Source: an uncultured Eubacteriales bacterium
GTDB taxonomy: Bacteria; Bacillota; Clostridia; Monoglobales; Monoglobaceae
Direction of reading: 5' to 3'
Assembly: GCA_905201285.1 (NCBI GenBank)
Contig: CAJKNM010000020.1
Coordinates: 1-23,882, forward strand
DNA: 23,882 nucleotides
Numbering within the stretch: position 1 is the stretch's first letter; the number at the start of each line of letters is the position of its first letter. This document shows, one piece after another, positions 21,845 to 23,882 of the stretch. The notes under the pieces were generated by a model. It made no database searches. It saw only the letters and a program-made list of their open reading frames with translations, and was not told the origin of the DNA. A program made the translations under genes and the position numbers.

Positions 21845-23842
21845 TTATATTTTTTGAACCATATCCAAAAGCTCTGCTTCGCTTATAACCGAAACACCAA
21901 GGGATTTCGCTTTTTCGAGCTTGCTTCCCGCCTCTTCACCGGCAACAACAAAGTCAGTCTTTTTCGACACGCTTCCACTGACCTTTCCGCCGTTTGATTC
22001 TATGAGCGACTTTGCCTCGTTTCGCTTCAGCGTAGGAAGCGTCCCGGTCAGCACGAAGGTCTTTCCGCTTAACGCGTCGCCGGCACGCTGTGCTTCATAG
22101 GTAAGCTTAACCCCCGCACAGCGAAGCCTTTCGATGATGTCTAAAGATTTCTCCTGTTTGAAGTATGCACAAAGACTATCCGCCATCTTCGCCCCTATTT
22201 CGGGGACTCCCGAAAGCTTCTCCGCGCTTGCATCAATCAGCGCGTCGATATTTTCGTATTCGTTTGCAAGAATCTGTGCCGCACGGCTTCCTATCATTCT
22301 TATTCCAAGCCCCACAAGTACCCTGTCAAGGCCTTGTTCCTTTGACCGTTCAATCGCGTCAATAAGGTTCTGAGCGGATTTTCGGCCAAAGCGTTCAAGA
22401 CTCACCAAATCGTCAAATTTCAGGCTGTATATATCCGCACAGTCCGAAATCAATCCCTCGTCAAGAAGCTGTTCCACCACCGACGCACCGAGGCCGTCTA
22501 TATCCATCGCCGGCTTTGATACAAAGTGAATTATACTGCGAAGCTGCTGCGCCGGGCAATTTGAATTTGTACATCTGACCGCCGCTTCTCCTTCCTCGCG
22601 GACAAGCGGTGCACCGCATACCGGACAGACCTCCGGCATCGAAAACGGCTTTTCGTCGCCGTTTCGAGCCTCTTTTATAACCTCGGTCACCGCGGGGATT
22701 ATATCTCCCGCCTTTTGAATAACCACTGTGTCGCCGATTCTTATATCCTTTGCGCGGATGTTGTCAATATTGTGAAGTGTGGCACGGCTGACGGTCGAAC
22801 CCGCAATCCTGACAGGTTCAAGCACCGCGTTCGGCGTTACCACTCCCGTTCTTCCCACCTGAAGAACAATATCTAAAAGCTTCGTCCGTTTCTGTTCAGC
22901 CGGGAATTTATAAGCCGCCGCCCATTTCGGTGTCTTGCTGGTGGTTCCGAGAAGTTCACGCTGAGCGAACGAATCGACCTTTACAACCGCCCCGTCAATA
23001 TCAAACGTGAGGTTACCGCGTTCCTCACCGATACGCAGAACCTCGGCATATGCTTCTTCTATCCCCTTAAAAATTCTGTCTCCCGGTATTGTCTTAAACC
23101 CGATGCTTTTAAGATAGTCAAGGGATTCGCGGTGACCGCGGAGTTCCTTCCCCTCAATCTGTTGAACATTAAAAACAAATATATCAAGGCCGCGCTCAGC
23201 CGCAATCTTACTGTCAAGCTGACGAAGCGACCCCGCCGCCGCGTTTCTGGGATTGGCAAAGAGCGGCTCGCCCTCTGCCTCGCGCTGTTCGTTAAGTCTT
23301 AAAAAACTCTTCTGCGGCATATAGACCTCTCCGCGAACCTCTAAAAAAGGAAGCGGCTCGCCCAATCTGAGCGGTATGCTCTGAATCGTTTTGAGGTTTT
23401 GGGTTATATCCTCACCGATAAAGCCGTTTCCGCGCGTGGAACCGCGCGTGAAAACACCGTCCGTATATTCAAGCGATACAGAAAGCCCATCTATCTTCAT
23501 TTCGGTCACATAATCAACACATTGGACCTCAAGCGCGGCACGAACCCTCGCGTCAAATTCAAACAGCTCTTCCTTTGAAAAAACGTCAGATAGGCTCTGC
23601 ATCTGAACGGTGTGCGAAACCTCTTCAAACCCCTCTGAAATCTCACCGCCGACCCGCTGTGTCGGCGAATCGGGAGTAACAAGCTCGGGATTCTCGCTCT
23701 CTATTTCTATCAGCTCGCGCATAAGCCTGTCATATTCAAAATCCGAAACGGTCGGGTTATCCAACGTATAATACTCATATCCGTAACGTGTCAAAAGCTC
23801 TCTCAGCTCCTCCGCACGGATTCTTGCCTCTTCCTTCGTCAT
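21845..23842 (-). CDS. ligA: NAD-dependent DNA ligase LigA
   Basis: A 665-residue essential ligase that seals nicks in replication and repair using NAD. Domain order is complete: the Ia NAD-binding region (YEYYTLDNPTVSDFEYDRL, 22-40), the adenylation domain with Lys116 in MKIDG, the OB fold, a four-cysteine zinc finger (CPVCGAP...CTNSNCPAQ, about 405-430), helix-hairpin-helix repeats and a C-terminal BRCT domain (about 585-665, beginning GKTFVLTGTLPTLKR). Length is typical for bacterial LigA. ATG 23842 sits 7 nt after GGAGAG; the TTG at 23857 overlaps that ribosome site and is rejected. The promoter lies at or beyond the window end; no other replication gene is visible beside it. Confidence 0.98.
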   Translation of the reverse strand: MTKEEARIRAEELRELLTRYGYEYYTLDNPTVSDFEYDRLMRELIEIESENPELVTPDSPTQRVGGEISEGFEEVSHTVQMQSLSDVFSKEELFEFDARVRAALEVQCVDYVTEMKIDGLSVSLEYTDGVFTRGSTRGNGFIGEDITQNLKTIQSIPLRLGEPLPFLEVRGEVYMPQKSFLRLNEQREAEGEPLFANPRNAAAGSLRQLDSKIAAERGLDIFVFNVQQIEGKELRGHRESLDYLKSIGFKTIPGDRIFKGIEEAYAEVLRIGEERGNLTFDIDGAVVKVDSFAQRELLGTTSKTPKWAAAYKFPAEQKRTKLLDIVLQVGRTGVVTPNAVLEPVRIAGSTVSRATLHNIDNIRAKDIRIGDTVVIQKAGDIIPAVTEVIKEARNGDEKPFSMPEVCPVCGAPLVREEGEAAVRCTNSNCPAQQLRSIIHFVSKPAMDIDGLGASVVEQLLDEGLISDCADIYSLKFDDLVSLERFGRKSAQNLIDAIERSKEQGLDRVLVGLGIRMIGSRAAQILANEYENIDALIDASAEKLSGVPEIGAKMADSLCAYFKQEKSLDIIERLRCAGVKLTYEAQRAGDALSGKTFVLTGTLPTLKRNEAKSLIESNGGKVSGSVSKKTDFVVAGEEAGSKLEKAKSLGVSVISEAELLDMVQKI

Positions 23843-23882
23843 ATCGTCACTCTCCAATGGTCTTTATCGGTTAATATAAGTT

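Noticed and set aside
1..23882. CRISPR arrays, insertion sequences, prophage genes, toxin-antitoxin pairs
   Set aside because: No repeat-spacer pattern, transposase, integrase or phage structural motif was found in any frame.

Overview
The window looks like chromosomal DNA of an anaerobic, spore-forming member of the Clostridia, most likely an Oscillospiraceae/Eubacteriales gut-type commensal. The evidence is the spoIIGA-sigE pair, a DUF4317 and a DUF1540 protein, a giant 2-hydroxyacyl-CoA dehydratase activase, AzlCD, strong AGGAGG ribosome sites and many TTGACA/TATAAT promoters. I cannot name a species. I see no insertion sequence, prophage or CRISPR array; most of it is ordinary, compact chromosome.

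Layout. 1-532: 5' part of a J-domain/TPR-like gene (minus), divergent from 741-2314 spoIIGA-sigE, the mother-cell sporulation sigma factor and its processing protease, with a Spo0A-type promoter. 2409-2519: a 36-residue Asn/Gln-rich peptide. 2690-2955: promoter, tRNA-Leu(GAG), tRNA-Gln(CTG), terminator. 2956-3304: gene-free, dyad-rich DNA ending in a promoter with a perfect palindrome. 3305-5207: a tRNA-modification-like operon (rhodanese/PP-loop fusion, then TcdA). 5303-11572 (minus): a giant activase, a LysR regulator coupled to its end, and an amidohydrolase. 11857-14001 (plus): galE, azlC, azlD. 14030-14563 (minus): YfcE-like phosphodiesterase. 14783-15805: PfkB/KDG-type sugar kinase. 15910-15986: tRNA-Arg(CCG). 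16074-17198: DUF4317 protein. 17222-18394 (minus): malic enzyme. 18506-21195 (minus): a secreted IdeS/Mac-type cysteine protease followed by an overlapping sirtuin. 21286-21590: an unexplained plus-strand transcription unit. 21596-23842 (minus): DUF1540 peptide and ligA.

The most interesting object is the 645-residue secreted protein at 19258-21195. Its catalytic core matches the streptococcal immunoglobulin protease IdeS/Mac (peptidase family C66) in the catalytic Cys, His and Asp, in the oxyanion-hole Lys and in several surrounding motifs, but it sits in a different domain architecture and shares an operon with a sirtuin. Second-tier items are the palindromic operator over the -35 box of the rhodanese/PP-loop gene, the N/Q-rich peptide in the place where sigG often lies, the promoter-to-terminator unit at 21286-21590 with 20-bp repeats, and the double-activase architecture with two intact Fe-S cysteine pairs.

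Convergent neighbours (azlD/yfcE and DUF4317/malic enzyme) share perfect palindromic terminators that contain the stop codons of both genes.
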